Positions 56,139-64,000 are shown, counted from the stretch's first letter. The stretch: 64,000 bases of DNA from an uncultured Thermoanaerobaculia bacterium (GCA_951812325.1 OX638294.1:4564859-4628858), one strand, 5' to 3'. Numbers and translations: made by a program. Notes: generated by a model not told the origin, from the sequence alone.

Positions 56139-56627
56139 TCAGGAGCGCGGCGGCCAGGGTTTCGTGCGGATGACCCGGCCTGTGTCGGCTGGACCGGCGA
56201 TCCGGCGCTGAACCCGCAGAACCTCTTCCATTCGTCGGTGAATTTCGGGTGGCAAGGGCGCACTTCGCCGAGTGTCCAGGTCGATGTGAATGCTCAGCAA
56301 CTCGTGCGTCGCCGCGACGTAGCCCTCGTCAGGGTGGAGCAGGCGCATGAAGGTGTGGTACTTCTTGTCGTCGAAGCCGAGCAGCTCCGCTTCGACAACG
56401 ATCGGAGCGCCTTCGGGCAACTCCCGCAACCAGGTCAAGCGGCTGTCGATCGAGAATGTCGAGCGCCGGTTGGCCTTGCGATAGGTCCGATCGATGCCCA
56501 GGAACGCGGTCCAGGGACCGGTCGCGTCGTCGAACACGACCAGGTAGTAGCCGGCGTTCATGTGGCCGTTGTGGTCGATCCACTCGGGCAGGACGGCGCC
56601 GGTCCAGATCTGCTGCGGGTCGGTCAC
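56139..56627 (-). CDS. 4HBT-family acyl-CoA thioesterase
   Basis: 162 aa from GTG 56627; the long open frame further 5' is antisense to other sequence. The hotdog fold begins LPEWIDHNGHMNAGYYLVVFDDAT, with the D-x-N-G-H-M-N active-site region, followed by KANRRSTFSIDSRLTWLREL, PIVVEAELLGFDDKKYHTFMRLLHPDEG and VAATHELLSIHIDLDTR. The family hydrolyses acyl-CoA thioesters, as in the thioesterases linked to carnitine metabolism. It sits 20 bases after the toxin gene and 4 bases before the Nudix gene, on one strand. Confidence 0.85.
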   Translation of the reverse strand: MTDPQQIWTGAVLPEWIDHNGHMNAGYYLVVFDDATGPWTAFLGIDRTYRKANRRSTFSIDSRLTWLRELPEGAPIVVEAELLGFDDKKYHTFMRLLHPDEGYVAATHELLSIHIDLDTRRSAPLPPEIHRRMEEVLRVQRRIAGPADTGRVIRTKPWPPRS

Positions 56628-56647
56628 GGCACGGCGCCCGGAGGCTG

Positions 56648-57064
56648 CTACAGAACCCGGAAGCCCTCGAGGCGAGCGGCCGCCGAGAGCCGGTCGTCGC
56701 TGCAGACGACGTCGATGACATCCGGATGATCCGCCGCCGCGGTCAGTGCCGAGCCGAGTTGGAAGGCGTCCGCGGCGCGCAGCGGGTGGAGCCGAAGCAG
56801 AAGGGTCGCCCGTTGGCGAACCTCCCTGGTGGGAGGGACTTCCAGCCAGTCCTCCGCCAGCCGGCGCAGTTGCCCCATGGGCCTGATCAACCCCTCCTCC
56901 AAGCGGTGTTCCCGGTCCATGCGGTTCAGGGCGGACGCGCATTCGACGACCGAGCCCCACCAGGTGACGATTTCATGGTCCTGGCCGAAGATTGCCTGGC
57001 GCTCCCGCGATCTCGATTCGCCGACCAGCAGGGAGACCAGTGCGGAGGAATCCCAGTACTTCAG
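56648..57064 (-). CDS. PIN-domain toxin, VapC-like, probable CTG start
   Basis: 138 aa if started at CTG 57064. The peptide MKYWDSSALVSLLVGESRS opens with the PIN motif (Asp5), then VTWWGSVVECASALNRMDRE (acidic residue 2), HPLRAADAFQLGSALTAAA and DVVCSDDRLSAAARLEG (acidic residues 3 and 4). All positions needed for a PIN nuclease are present only if translation begins before the first ATG at 56920, which would delete the first active-site Asp. No ATG, GTG or TTG lies between. The CTG is preceded by GGAGGGG at seven bases and overlaps the antitoxin stop as CTGA, so a CTG start is well supported. Confidence 0.8.
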   Translation of the reverse strand: MKYWDSSALVSLLVGESRSRERQAIFGQDHEIVTWWGSVVECASALNRMDREHRLEEGLIRPMGQLRRLAEDWLEVPPTREVRQRATLLLRLHPLRAADAFQLGSALTAAADHPDVIDVVCSDDRLSAAARLEGFRVL

Positions 57065-57360
57065 CGGCTTCCCCTCCGTTCGGCCACGACGATCTCACTT
57101 GCGCTGATACCGTCCCTCGGCTTGGGGAGCGGCCTGGCCAGAAAGTCCTCCACATCGAGCCGTTTGCGGGGAGGCGTGACGATTCCACGCCGCACCAGTG
57201 CCTTGGCGGCGTCGCTCAGCTCCAGTTCATCCAGCCGGCAGGGCTCCAGGCGGGCCACAGGCTCTCCGCGGCGCGTGATCAGCACACTCTCGCCGCGGCG
57301 CACCTCCTTCAGCAGGCTGCTGAAGCCGTTCTTCGCTTCGGTTACGCTCGCGCGCTTCAT
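57061..57360 (-). CDS. Phd/YefM-like antitoxin
   Basis: 99 aa from ATG 57360. The N-terminal half is typical of the Phd/YefM fold: ASVTEAKNGFSSLLKEVRRGESVLITRRGEPVARLEP. The C-terminal part (SDAAKALVRRGIVTPPRKRLDVEDFLARPLPKP) would neutralise the toxin. The in-frame extension to 57471 covers the promoter and lacks the fold. Its TGA overlaps the toxin's CTG. The antitoxin likely represses its own promoter, where short inverted repeats sit. Confidence 0.88.
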   Translation of the reverse strand: MKRASVTEAKNGFSSLLKEVRRGESVLITRRGEPVARLEPCRLDELELSDAAKALVRRGIVTPPRKRLDVEDFLARPLPKPRDGISASEIVVAERRGSR

Positions 57361-57366
57361 CTGGCC

Positions 57367-57395
57367 ATTCTGGTCAGATGAATCTGGCCTGTCAA
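57367..57395 (-). promoter_or_regulatory. Promoter of the Phd/VapC-like operon, predicted leaderless
   Basis: On the minus strand TTGACA (57390-57395) is an exact -35, and CAGAAT (57367-57372) is a -10 sharing four of six consensus bases, with a 17-base spacer. Only six bases separate the -10 from the antitoxin ATG, so transcription would start at or next to the ATG. The inverted repeat CAGAT-TC-ATCTG lies in the spacer and is a plausible operator. Confidence 0.55.
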
Positions 57396-57630
57396 GCCAC
57401 GCGGGTACAGCTTGACTTTCGTCTGCCTGGGCGCGCAGAATCTGCAGCCTTCCCCATGGCTCGCACGACACACGTTGCTTCCCTGTTCGACCGGCCGCTC
57501 AAGCCGGGCGCGAAGCCCCGGCCCCAGGACCGGGCGCCAGATCTCTAGACTTCGTTCATCGGGAAACACCTGCCGGCCGGCCATCCAGTTCAGGATGCGC
57601 CGGCTTTTCTGTCGGTAGAGGAGCAACGTC

Positions 57631-58791
57631 ATGGCCTCCCATCCAGCCATCATCGAGTCGACCCTGCGCGAGGGCGAGCAGTTCGCCAACGCCTTCTTCG
57701 ACAGCGACCAGAAGGTGGAGATCGCCCGCCTGCTGGACGCCTTCGGGGTCGAGTACCTGGAACTGACCTCCCCGGCGGCGAGTCGCCGCAGCCGTTCGGA
57801 TTGCGAGCGGGTAGCCGGACTGGGGCTGCGCGCCAAGGTGCTCACGCACACCCGCTGTCACCTGGAGGACGCGAAGCTGGCGCTCGATACCGGCGTCGAC
57901 GGCATCGACGTCGTGTTCGGCACCTCCCGCTACCTCCGGGAGTACTCGCACGGCAAGAGCATGGACCAGGTGATCGAGACGGCGGTCGAAGTCGTCGAGT
58001 ACATCCGGTCGCACGACGTCGAGGTCCGCTTCAGCACCGAGGACTCGTTCCGCAGCGAACTGGCCGACCTGATCCGCGCCTACCGGGCGGTGAACGCGGT
58101 GGGCGTGAACCGCGTGGGGGTCGCGGACACCGTGGGCGTGGCGAGTCCCCGGCAGGTCTATGACCTGGTGCGGCGCCTGCGCCAGGAAGTGGACTGCGAC
58201 ATCGAGTTCCACGGCCACAACGACACGGGTTGCGCGGTGGCCAACGCGTTCTGCGCCCTCGAGGCGGGGGCCACCCACGTCGACACGTCGGTGCTGGGGA
58301 TCGGCGAGCGGAACGGCATCACGCCTCTCGGCGGCCTGGTTGCGCGGCTCTACGCCGAGGATCCGGAGGGCGTGCGCACCCGCTACGACCTGCCGCTGCT
58401 GCGCGAGATCGAGAACACGGTCGCTTCGCTGGTCGAGGTCGACGTGCCGTTCAACAACTACATCACCGGCTACACGGCCTTCACCCACAAGGCCGGCATT
58501 CACGCGAAGGCGATTCTCAACGATCCCTCGAGCTACGAGATCCTCGATCCGGCCGACTTCGGGCTCGACCGTTACGTCCACGTCGCGCATCGCCTGACCG
58601 GCTGGAACGCGATCAAGTCCCGAGTCGAGCAGTTGCGTCTGGAACTCACCGACCCGCAGATCAAGGAGATCACGGCGCACATCAAGGCCCTGGCCGACGA
58701 GAAGCCGCTCAGCCTTTCGGATGTCGACACGCTGCTGCGGGAGTACCACACGGCGGAGTTGACGCCGGCGGTGGCCGGAGCGGCCGGGTGA
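57631..58791 (+). CDS. Homocitrate synthase, fungal Lys20-like
   Basis: 386 aa, ATG 57631 with GAGGAG eight bases upstream. Homocitrate synthase condenses acetyl-CoA with 2-oxoglutarate, the first step of alpha-aminoadipate (AAA) lysine synthesis. DRE-TIM metallolyase motifs: IIESTLREGEQFANAFFD, HGHNDTGCAVANAF, SVLGIGERNGITPLGGL. The sequence is unusually close to yeast Lys20 as I remember it: EYLELTSPAAS, VLTHTRCHLEDAKLALDTGV, TGYTAFTHKAGIHAKAI, SYEILDPADFGL, RLTGWNAIKSRVEQL and DPQIKEITAHIKALAD. Isopropylmalate synthases lack these. It overlaps the next gene as GTGA and leads a four-gene operon. Confidence 0.93.
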   Translation: MASHPAIIESTLREGEQFANAFFDSDQKVEIARLLDAFGVEYLELTSPAASRRSRSDCERVAGLGLRAKVLTHTRCHLEDAKLALDTGVDGIDVVFGTSRYLREYSHGKSMDQVIETAVEVVEYIRSHDVEVRFSTEDSFRSELADLIRAYRAVNAVGVNRVGVADTVGVASPRQVYDLVRRLRQEVDCDIEFHGHNDTGCAVANAFCALEAGATHVDTSVLGIGERNGITPLGGLVARLYAEDPEGVRTRYDLPLLREIENTVASLVEVDVPFNNYITGYTAFTHKAGIHAKAILNDPSSYEILDPADFGLDRYVHVAHRLTGWNAIKSRVEQLRLELTDPQIKEITAHIKALADEKPLSLSDVDTLLREYHTAELTPAVAGAAG

Positions 58792-60143
58792 GCGAACGAG
58801 ATCGGCCGGCCGACGCGGCCCGCACCTTCGCGCAGAAGGCCTTGGCGCGGGCCAGCGGCCAGGAGTCGGTCGCGGCAGGCGAGATCGTCGACGCCCGGCC
58901 GGACATCGTGCTCAGCCACGACAACACGGCGCCGATCGCCGAGATCTGGCGGCAGTTCGGGCAGGAGCGCGTCGCGATTCCGGAGAGGATGGCCGTCACC
59001 CTCGACCACGCCGTGCCGGCGCCGACGGTCCGGCACGCGCAGAACCACGCGGAGGTCCGCGCCTTCGTCGCCGAGCAGGGCGTCGGCCACTTCTTCGAGG
59101 TCGGGCGCGGCATCTGTCACCAAGTGCTGAGCGAGGAGGCGGTCGTCCTGCCGGGCGATGTGATTCTTGGCGCCGACTCTCACACCCCGCACTTCGGCTG
59201 GCTGGGGGCGTTCGGCGCCGGTGTCGGCCGCAGCGAGATGGCGGTGCTCTGGGCCACCGGCGAACTGTGGCTCAGGGCGCCGGAGTCGATCCGGATCCGG
59301 CTCGACGGCGCGCTCGGTGAGTGGGTCACGACGAAGGACGCGGCGTTGACGCTGATCGGCGATCTGGGCGCGGACGGGGCGCTGTACCGGAGCGTCGAGT
59401 TCGATGGTCCGGCGATCGCCGGTCTGAGCCTCGACTCGCGAGCGGCACTCGTCAACATGATGGCCGAGATGGGGGCGAAGAACGCGTACATGCAGCCGGA
59501 CGAGGACGTGTTCCGGTACCTGGCCGAACGGCTGCTGGCACGGCCGGGACGCCGCACGGGCCGCGGGGCGGCGCCCGGCGAGACGGCGGAGGCGGTGGCG
59601 GCCCGGTTGGAGAGGGGGGCGCTCTATCCGGATCCCGGTGCGGTCTACTCGGCCGATCACCTGCTCGATCTGTCGGCGGTCGAGCCCCGGGTGGCCCGGC
59701 CGCACCACGTCGACGACACGGTGGCTGTTGGCGAGCTCGATTCGGTGCGGGTCGACCAGGCGTTCATCGGCACCTGCACGAACGGGCGGATCGAGGATCT
59801 CGGGGCGGTCCACCGCGTGATGGCAGGACGCCGGCTCGCTCGCGGCGCCCGGATGGTCATCGTGCCTGCATCCAGTGAGGTCTGGAACGAGGCCCTGGCA
59901 CGTGGCTGGGTGGCCGATCTCGTCGCTGCCGGCGCCGTCTTCGGAACGCCGGGCTGCGGCCCTTGCATGGGCAACCACCTTGGCGTGCTGGCGCCGGGCG
60001 AGGTGTGCATTTCCAGCGCGAACCGGAATTTCCAAGGCCGGATGGGGGACCGGGGCGCGGAGATCTACCTGGCGTCGCCCGCGGTGGTCGCGGCAAGCGC
60101 GGTCGCGGGCCGCATCGTCCATCCGCGGGAGGTCGCGGGATGA
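58788..60143 (+). CDS. Homoaconitase / 3-isopropylmalate dehydratase-type large subunit
   Basis: 451 aa from GTG 58788 in GTGA overlap. It belongs to the LeuC/HacA aconitase branch that isomerises homocitrate via homoaconitate. The [4Fe-4S] cysteines are in QAFIGTCTNGRIEDL and GTPGCGPCMGNHLG. Other marks: IVLSHDNTAPIAEIW, FEVGRGICHQVLSEE, ILGADSHTPHFGWLGAFGAGVG, NMMAEMGAKNAYMQPDED and ISSANRNFQGRMGD. Its position after a homocitrate synthase argues for homoaconitate over isopropylmalate. The stop is in ATGA overlap with the small subunit. Confidence 0.9.
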   Translation: MSERDRPADAARTFAQKALARASGQESVAAGEIVDARPDIVLSHDNTAPIAEIWRQFGQERVAIPERMAVTLDHAVPAPTVRHAQNHAEVRAFVAEQGVGHFFEVGRGICHQVLSEEAVVLPGDVILGADSHTPHFGWLGAFGAGVGRSEMAVLWATGELWLRAPESIRIRLDGALGEWVTTKDAALTLIGDLGADGALYRSVEFDGPAIAGLSLDSRAALVNMMAEMGAKNAYMQPDEDVFRYLAERLLARPGRRTGRGAAPGETAEAVAARLERGALYPDPGAVYSADHLLDLSAVEPRVARPHHVDDTVAVGELDSVRVDQAFIGTCTNGRIEDLGAVHRVMAGRRLARGARMVIVPASSEVWNEALARGWVADLVAAGAVFGTPGCGPCMGNHLGVLAPGEVCISSANRNFQGRMGDRGAEIYLASPAVVAASAVAGRIVHPREVAG

Positions 60144-60898
60144 GCGTTCCGGTCGATGTGGGACGGCCCTTCCGCGGCCGCGTGTTCCGCTACGGCGACC
60201 ACGTGAACACGGACGTCATCTTTCCGGGCCGCTACACCTACACGAAGAGCCGGCCGGAGGAGGTCGCGCCACACGCGCTGGAAGACCTTGATCCGACGTT
60301 TGTCGAGCGCGTGCGCCCCGGCGACGTGATCGTCGCCGGCTGGAACTGGGGCTGCGGCTCGAGCCGCGAGCAGGCTGCGGTCTGCCTGCGCTACGCCGGC
60401 GTCGGCGCGGTGGTCGCGCGGAGTTTCGGCCGCATCTTCTATCGCAACGCCCTGAACAACGGCTTGCTCGCGATCGTCTGTCCCGAGGCGGTCGATGCGC
60501 TGGAGGACGGCGTCGGGGTGGAGGTCGATCTCGAAGCGTCCGTGATCCGCTGTCTCGGACGATCGACGACGGCGTGGCCGAGTCCGGCTCCGAGTCCGTT
60601 CATTCAACGTCAACTGGATCGTATCCAGCGACGTATCAACCGTGAGCTGCGACGGGTAGCTCGACCGAAGTCGGCAGGGACTGCGGGCGGAGCTCGCGGC
60701 GACAGCTTCCGGGACTCCGAATCCGGGGCCGCGGCTTCGGTACCGGGGAACGTGGGGAACGTCCTGACCGCGCCCGGCCCACGCGCACGCACCTTCTGCT
60801 TTGCTTCCTTCAGTCCGGCGGTGCGGTCGATGATCGCGGCCGGCGGCCTGATCGAGCAGACCAGGCGTCGGCTGGCGGCTGGCGCAGGCGCGCCGTGA
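60140..60898 (+). CDS. Homoaconitase / 3-isopropylmalate dehydratase-type small subunit with internal insertion
   Basis: 252 aa from ATG 60140, while this branch usually has about 165. The conserved swivel domain is present: YGDHVNTDVIFPGRYTYT, VIVAGWNWGCGSSREQAA, VVARSFGRIFYRNALNNGLLAIVCPEAV, VEVDLEASVIRC. The expected C-terminal end, FASFSPAVRSMIAAGGLIEQ, comes only after an interruption of about 76 residues (141-217, roughly 60563-60790). The insert is Arg/Ser/Gly/Pro-rich and resembles nothing I know. It is in frame and both flanks are intact, so the protein could still fold if the insert loops out. GTGA overlaps the dehydrogenase start. Confidence 0.85.
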   Translation: MSVPVDVGRPFRGRVFRYGDHVNTDVIFPGRYTYTKSRPEEVAPHALEDLDPTFVERVRPGDVIVAGWNWGCGSSREQAAVCLRYAGVGAVVARSFGRIFYRNALNNGLLAIVCPEAVDALEDGVGVEVDLEASVIRCLGRSTTAWPSPAPSPFIQRQLDRIQRRINRELRRVARPKSAGTAGGARGDSFRDSESGAAASVPGNVGNVLTAPGPRARTFCFASFSPAVRSMIAAGGLIEQTRRRLAAGAGAP

Positions 60899-61920
60899 CG
60901 GGGAGCCGCGATCGGTCGGCGGCGCCGGTTCGCCTGGGTCGCATTGGCGGCGACGGCATCGGCCCGGAGGTCGTCGACGCGGCGGCACAGGTGGTCGACG
61001 CGGTCTGCGGCGAGCGGATCGAATGGGTCGAAGCCGAGATGGGCTGGCGGACCTTCGAGCGCGGCGGTCGTGCGCTCCCCGAGGCCACGGTCGAGATCCT
61101 GGAGGGCTGCGTCGGCGCCCTGTTCGGCGCCGTCTCCTCGCCAAGCCACGCGGTGGATGGGTATCAGAGTCCTATCGTGGAGCTTCGGCGCCGTCTCGGT
61201 CTTTACGCGAACGTGCGGCCGCTCTGCAGCGGCGCCGTCGACGCCGTCGTCGTCCGTGAGAACACGGAAGGTCTCTATGCCGGCCGCGAACGCTGGGAAC
61301 GGGAAGGCGAGGTGGCGATCGCCGAGCGAGTGATCAGCCGGCGGGCAACGGACCGGATCGTCCGTTTCGCCTGCGAGCTGGCGCTGTCCCGAGCCGCGCG
61401 GCGCGGAAAAGGAGCCCGGCTCACGGTGGTCCACAAGGCGAACGTCCTGCGCCTGAGCGACGGCCTCTTCCGCGAGACCTCGCTCGACGTCGTGGCTGGT
61501 TTCCCGGAGATCGAGGTCGAGGAACAGCTCGTCGACTCGATGGTCTATCGCCTGATCCTGGAGCCCGAGCGCTACGACGTGATCGTCGCGCCGAACCTCT
61601 ACGGCGACATCCTCAGCGACGCCGGCGCCGCCCTTGTCGGCGGCCTGGGCGTCGTTGGCTCGGCCAACTGCGGCGAACGCTTCTGCCTCGCCGAGCCGGT
61701 GCACGGCAGCGCGCCCGACATCGCCGGCCGGGGGATCGCGAATCCGATCGCCGCGGTCGCCGCCGCCTCGCTGCTCCTGGAACGAGTCGGCATGCGCGAC
61801 GCGGCAGCCCGCATCCGAAACGTCCTGACCGAGCATCGCTCCGCCGGCCCCCGAACCCCCGACCGCGGCGGCCGCGCGACGACGGAGCAGGCACTCGCCG
61901 ACCTGCTGGCCCGGGTCTGA
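60895..61920 (+). CDS. Isocitrate/isopropylmalate dehydrogenase family, probable homoisocitrate dehydrogenase
   Basis: 341 aa from GTG 60895 in GTGA overlap. Beta-decarboxylating dehydrogenase marks: GRIGGDGIGPEVVDAA, VGALFGAVSSPSHAVDGYQSPIVELRRRLGLYANVRP, VVVRENTEGLYAGRE, VVHKANVLRLSDGLFRE, IVAPNLYGDILSDAGAALVGGLG and EPVHGSAPDIAGRGIANP. The ENTEG motif and the G-Y-x-S-P-I block favour homoisocitrate over isopropylmalate, where ELTGG is usual. With the preceding three genes it would make 2-oxoadipate. An NAD-linked enzyme is likely. Confidence 0.87.
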   Translation: MTGSRDRSAAPVRLGRIGGDGIGPEVVDAAAQVVDAVCGERIEWVEAEMGWRTFERGGRALPEATVEILEGCVGALFGAVSSPSHAVDGYQSPIVELRRRLGLYANVRPLCSGAVDAVVVRENTEGLYAGRERWEREGEVAIAERVISRRATDRIVRFACELALSRAARRGKGARLTVVHKANVLRLSDGLFRETSLDVVAGFPEIEVEEQLVDSMVYRLILEPERYDVIVAPNLYGDILSDAGAALVGGLGVVGSANCGERFCLAEPVHGSAPDIAGRGIANPIAAVAAASLLLERVGMRDAAARIRNVLTEHRSAGPRTPDRGGRATTEQALADLLARV

Positions 61921-62238
61921 GGCGGGCCAGATGGTGAATGGGGAGGACAGGCGCCGCCTGCCCGCGTCCAGCGGTCAGCGGTCCTGAACAGCCTTCGTGG
62001 AGTCGGCAGAGGATCGCCTGATGACCACCGGCGCGTCGACCGGGCGCGTCCATGTGCGAGCGCCGGGCCGAGTCTCCGGGAGGTCCGGGAAGGGCTTCGA
62101 CCAGGCGCGTCCATGCGCCGCTTTCGTTCGCTGGCCAATGGCGACCTCCGCGATTCGCCCGATACGGTGGTCCTGATCGGCGCCTGCGGCCAGGCCGGGG
62201 CAACTTGAATTTCCGCCGTGCTTCGAGACGCGGGCTTC
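61921..62238. other. Convergent intergenic region with a 19-base direct repeat
   Basis: 318 bases between the homoisocitrate dehydrogenase and the amidohydrolase, with no supported gene. A 19-base sequence, TCGACC(G/A)GGCGCGTCCATG in consensus, occurs at 62036-62054 and again at 62097-62115 with one mismatch, 61 bases apart. Its role is unknown. Confidence 0.6.
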
Positions 62239-64000
62239 CTAGCGCTGGAACCAGAACGGCTTGCGCTGACGCTTCTCGCCGGCGAGCTCATTCATCGACA
62301 GGGCGTCGAAGATGCGGCCGCCGACCATGACGTAGCGAACCAACTCGGAGCTGCGGAGGTTCTCGAGCGGGTTCTCTTCGAGGACGATCAGGTCGGCGAG
62401 CTTGCCGGCTTCGAGCGAGCCGAGGTCGGCCTCCATGCCGATGTAGCGGGCGCCGTTGATCGTGCCGGCGATCAGCGCGCGATGGGGTGACATGCCGCCC
62501 TGCTCGAACATCCACATCTCCCAGTGGGCGGCGAGGCCCTCGCGCTGGCCGTGGGCGCCGAGCATGATCGGTACGCCGGCCTGGTCGAGGGCGTTGACCA
62601 CGCGGGCGGTCAGGATGTGGTTGTACTCGCCTTCCGGCGCCTTCTGGCGGCGGCGGGAGCGAGCGTCGATCTCCTCCCGCGGCACGTAGTTCAGCAGCCG
62701 CTCGTTGGCCCAGACATCCGTGTGCTCGTACCAGTAGTCCTCGCCCTGGATGCCGCCGTAGGCGACGCCGAGGGTGGGCGTGTTGCCGACCCGGCTGCTG
62801 CCCCAGAACTGGATCACGTCGTCGTAGATCGCGCCCACCGAGAGCGAGTGCTCGATGCCGGTGTGGCCGTCGGCGACCATCGTCATGTTGTGCTGGAACA
62901 GCGCGCCGCCCTCGTTGACGACCAGCATGCCGAGATCCTGGGCCGCGGCGACGATCTTCTGGCGCTGGTCGCGCCGCGGCTGGTTGTAACTCTTGACGCT
63001 GATCGCACCGACCTTCTGCAGGCGGCGCAGGTGCTGGACCGCGTCGTCCGGCGTTTCGACGATCGCGCGGAAGGAGCCCAGGGCGCCGTAGAGGATCGTG
63101 CCGGTGGCGAACAGCCGGGGGCCGACGATCATGCCGGCGCGCTGCATCTCGCTGGCGGCGAAGAAGGTGCTCGTGTCGGTCGAGGGGTCGTGGGCCGTCG
63201 TCACGCCGAAGGTGAGGCTCGCGTAGAGCTCCGAGTTCTGCTGCGGGATGATCTCCTGGCTGCCCTGCGGCCCGTGCCAGTGAACGTCGATCAGGCCGGG
63301 CATGACGGTCAGGCCGGCGGCGTCGATGATCGACGCTCCGGCCGGTACGTCGACCTGCCGGGACGGGCCGACGGCCGCGATCCGGTCGCCGTCGACGACG
63401 ACCGTGCCGCGGCGGATGATCTCCATGTTGTCCTCGCCGGCCATCGTGATCAGGCGTGCGTTCGTGATCGCGATGACGTCGTCCGGCCGGAAGGTGTCCA
63501 CTTCGAAGCCGAGATCGAGGCCGGCGGCTGGTTCGTTCGCCTGGCCGCCGCCCGCGTCGGCGTTCTGGTCATCACCCGCGTCACGGCCCGCGTCGCCTTC
63601 ATCGTCCGCGTCCTCGTCGTCCGCGGGCGCGAAGGCGTCGGCGAGCCGGCGCTCGAACAGCTCCGGCCCCAGCGACCAGTACAGGGTCGAACCGTCACCC
63701 GAGAAGTGGAGGTAGGCAGCGTCGTCGGTGGACACGTTGCGCACCGGCAGGCCGGGCGTCGTCGGCCCGACCTCGATCGCCTTTGAAGCCGGGGTGAACG
63801 GCACGACGTGGGCGTCGAAGCGTTCGGCGAACGCGAGCCAGCGACCGTCGGGCGACACCCGCATCTCGGTGGCCACCTTGCTGCCCGCATGGTCGCGGGC
63901 CTCGGCCTCGCCGGCGCTTGAGAGCGGCAGGCTGCGGAGCACCTGCCGGTCCCAGCGTTGCGCGGCGGTGAAGTAGACGCGGCTCGAGTCGGCGCCGAAG
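62239..64000 (-). CDS. Amidohydrolase with N-terminal PD40-type region, partial (5' end outside window)
   Basis: At least 586 codons; the reading frame is open to the window edge (FGADSSRVYFTAAQRWDRQV continues the frame), so the start lies outside. The N-terminal visible part is a beta-propeller-like stretch (MRVSPDGRWLAFAERFDAHV, YLHFSGDGSTLYWSLGPELF). The amidohydrolase domain begins VIAITNARLITMAG and carries VMPGLIDVHWHGPQG (HxH metal site), GVTTAHDPSTDT, ISVKSYNQPRRDQ, TGIEHSLSVG and GSLEAGKLADLIVLEENPLEN. Such large proteins are usually secreted and of unknown substrate, possibly peptides or N-acyl compounds. Confidence 0.88.
   Translation of the reverse strand, partial: FGADSSRVYFTAAQRWDRQVLRSLPLSSAGEAEARDHAGSKVATEMRVSPDGRWLAFAERFDAHVVPFTPASKAIEVGPTTPGLPVRNVSTDDAAYLHFSGDGSTLYWSLGPELFERRLADAFAPADDEDADDEGDAGRDAGDDQNADAGGGQANEPAAGLDLGFEVDTFRPDDVIAITNARLITMAGEDNMEIIRRGTVVVDGDRIAAVGPSRQVDVPAGASIIDAAGLTVMPGLIDVHWHGPQGSQEIIPQQNSELYASLTFGVTTAHDPSTDTSTFFAASEMQRAGMIVGPRLFATGTILYGALGSFRAIVETPDDAVQHLRRLQKVGAISVKSYNQPRRDQRQKIVAAAQDLGMLVVNEGGALFQHNMTMVADGHTGIEHSLSVGAIYDDVIQFWGSSRVGNTPTLGVAYGGIQGEDYWYEHTDVWANERLLNYVPREEIDARSRRRQKAPEGEYNHILTARVVNALDQAGVPIMLGAHGQREGLAAHWEMWMFEQGGMSPHRALIAGTINGARYIGMEADLGSLEAGKLADLIVLEENPLENLRSSELVRYVMVGGRIFDALSMNELAGEKRQRKPFWFQR

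Noticed and set aside
61599..62291. Minus-strand frame opposite the end of the homoisocitrate dehydrogenase gene
   Set aside because: Antisense composition without start signal; it spans the convergent spacer.

Overview
The window is high-GC DNA from a Gram-negative bacterium. The best fit is Acidobacteriota, judged from gene content only: an Oar-type TonB receptor with a carboxypeptidase-regulatory-like N-terminus, DUF3604 proteins, a DUF4097 protein, sorbosone-dehydrogenase-like PQQ enzymes, Calx-beta surface proteins and a complete MoxR/Bat aerotolerance operon. Genes are dense on both strands and often joined by 4-base NTGA stop/start overlaps.

Layout. 1-7140 (minus): a locus of three secreted proteins read as a split, duplicated copper-amine-oxidase-like system, followed by a partial fabI. 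A small Tat-type protein resembles amine oxidase N2/N3 domains; two tandem paralogues carry the catalytic-type domain fused to Calx-beta domains. 7292-12584 (plus): an EamA transporter, two tandem PQQ-type sugar dehydrogenases and a type Ic aspartate aminotransferase. The first dehydrogenase shares a C-terminal module with the largest Calx-beta protein. 12609-14875 (minus): an NTP transferase and a sulfatase-fold hydrolase. 14993-19520: RNase D convergent with epmA, then efp with the modifiable lysine, and a beta-helix-like DUF4097 protein. 19790-24003: a decayed island holding a DUF1998 helicase pseudogene and remnants of its upstream partner. 24029-28265: EVE protein, arginase, lepA and a VapC-type toxin-antitoxin pair with a readable promoter/operator. 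28485-33781: SRPBCC protein and two divergent DUF3604 proteins. 33838-34150: IS3-type transposase scar. 34184-38189: hemW, a TPR protein and a D-Ala-D-Ala ligase-like gene.

38484-39923 (minus): a PLP gamma-synthase under a SAM-I riboswitch with an anti-Shine-Dalgarno segment that matches the gene's ribosome binding site. 40350-43589: TonB-dependent receptor. 43778-45697: LAB_N protein, GT2 glycosyltransferase and histidine phosphatase. 46046-55375: MoxR, DUF58, DUF4381-like lipoprotein, BatA, BatB, BatC, BatD and BatE. 55466-57360 (minus): a Phd/VapC-type pair whose toxin appears to start at CTG, then a thioesterase and a Nudix hydrolase. 57631-61920: homocitrate synthase (fungal Lys20-like), homoaconitase large and small subunits and homoisocitrate dehydrogenase, together the homocitrate-to-2-oxoadipate arm of alpha-aminoadipate lysine biosynthesis. 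The small subunit carries an in-frame insertion of about 76 residues. 62239-64000: a partial amidohydrolase with a PD40-type N-terminus.

All family assignments come from reading motifs and from memory of the families. No database or structure search was run.
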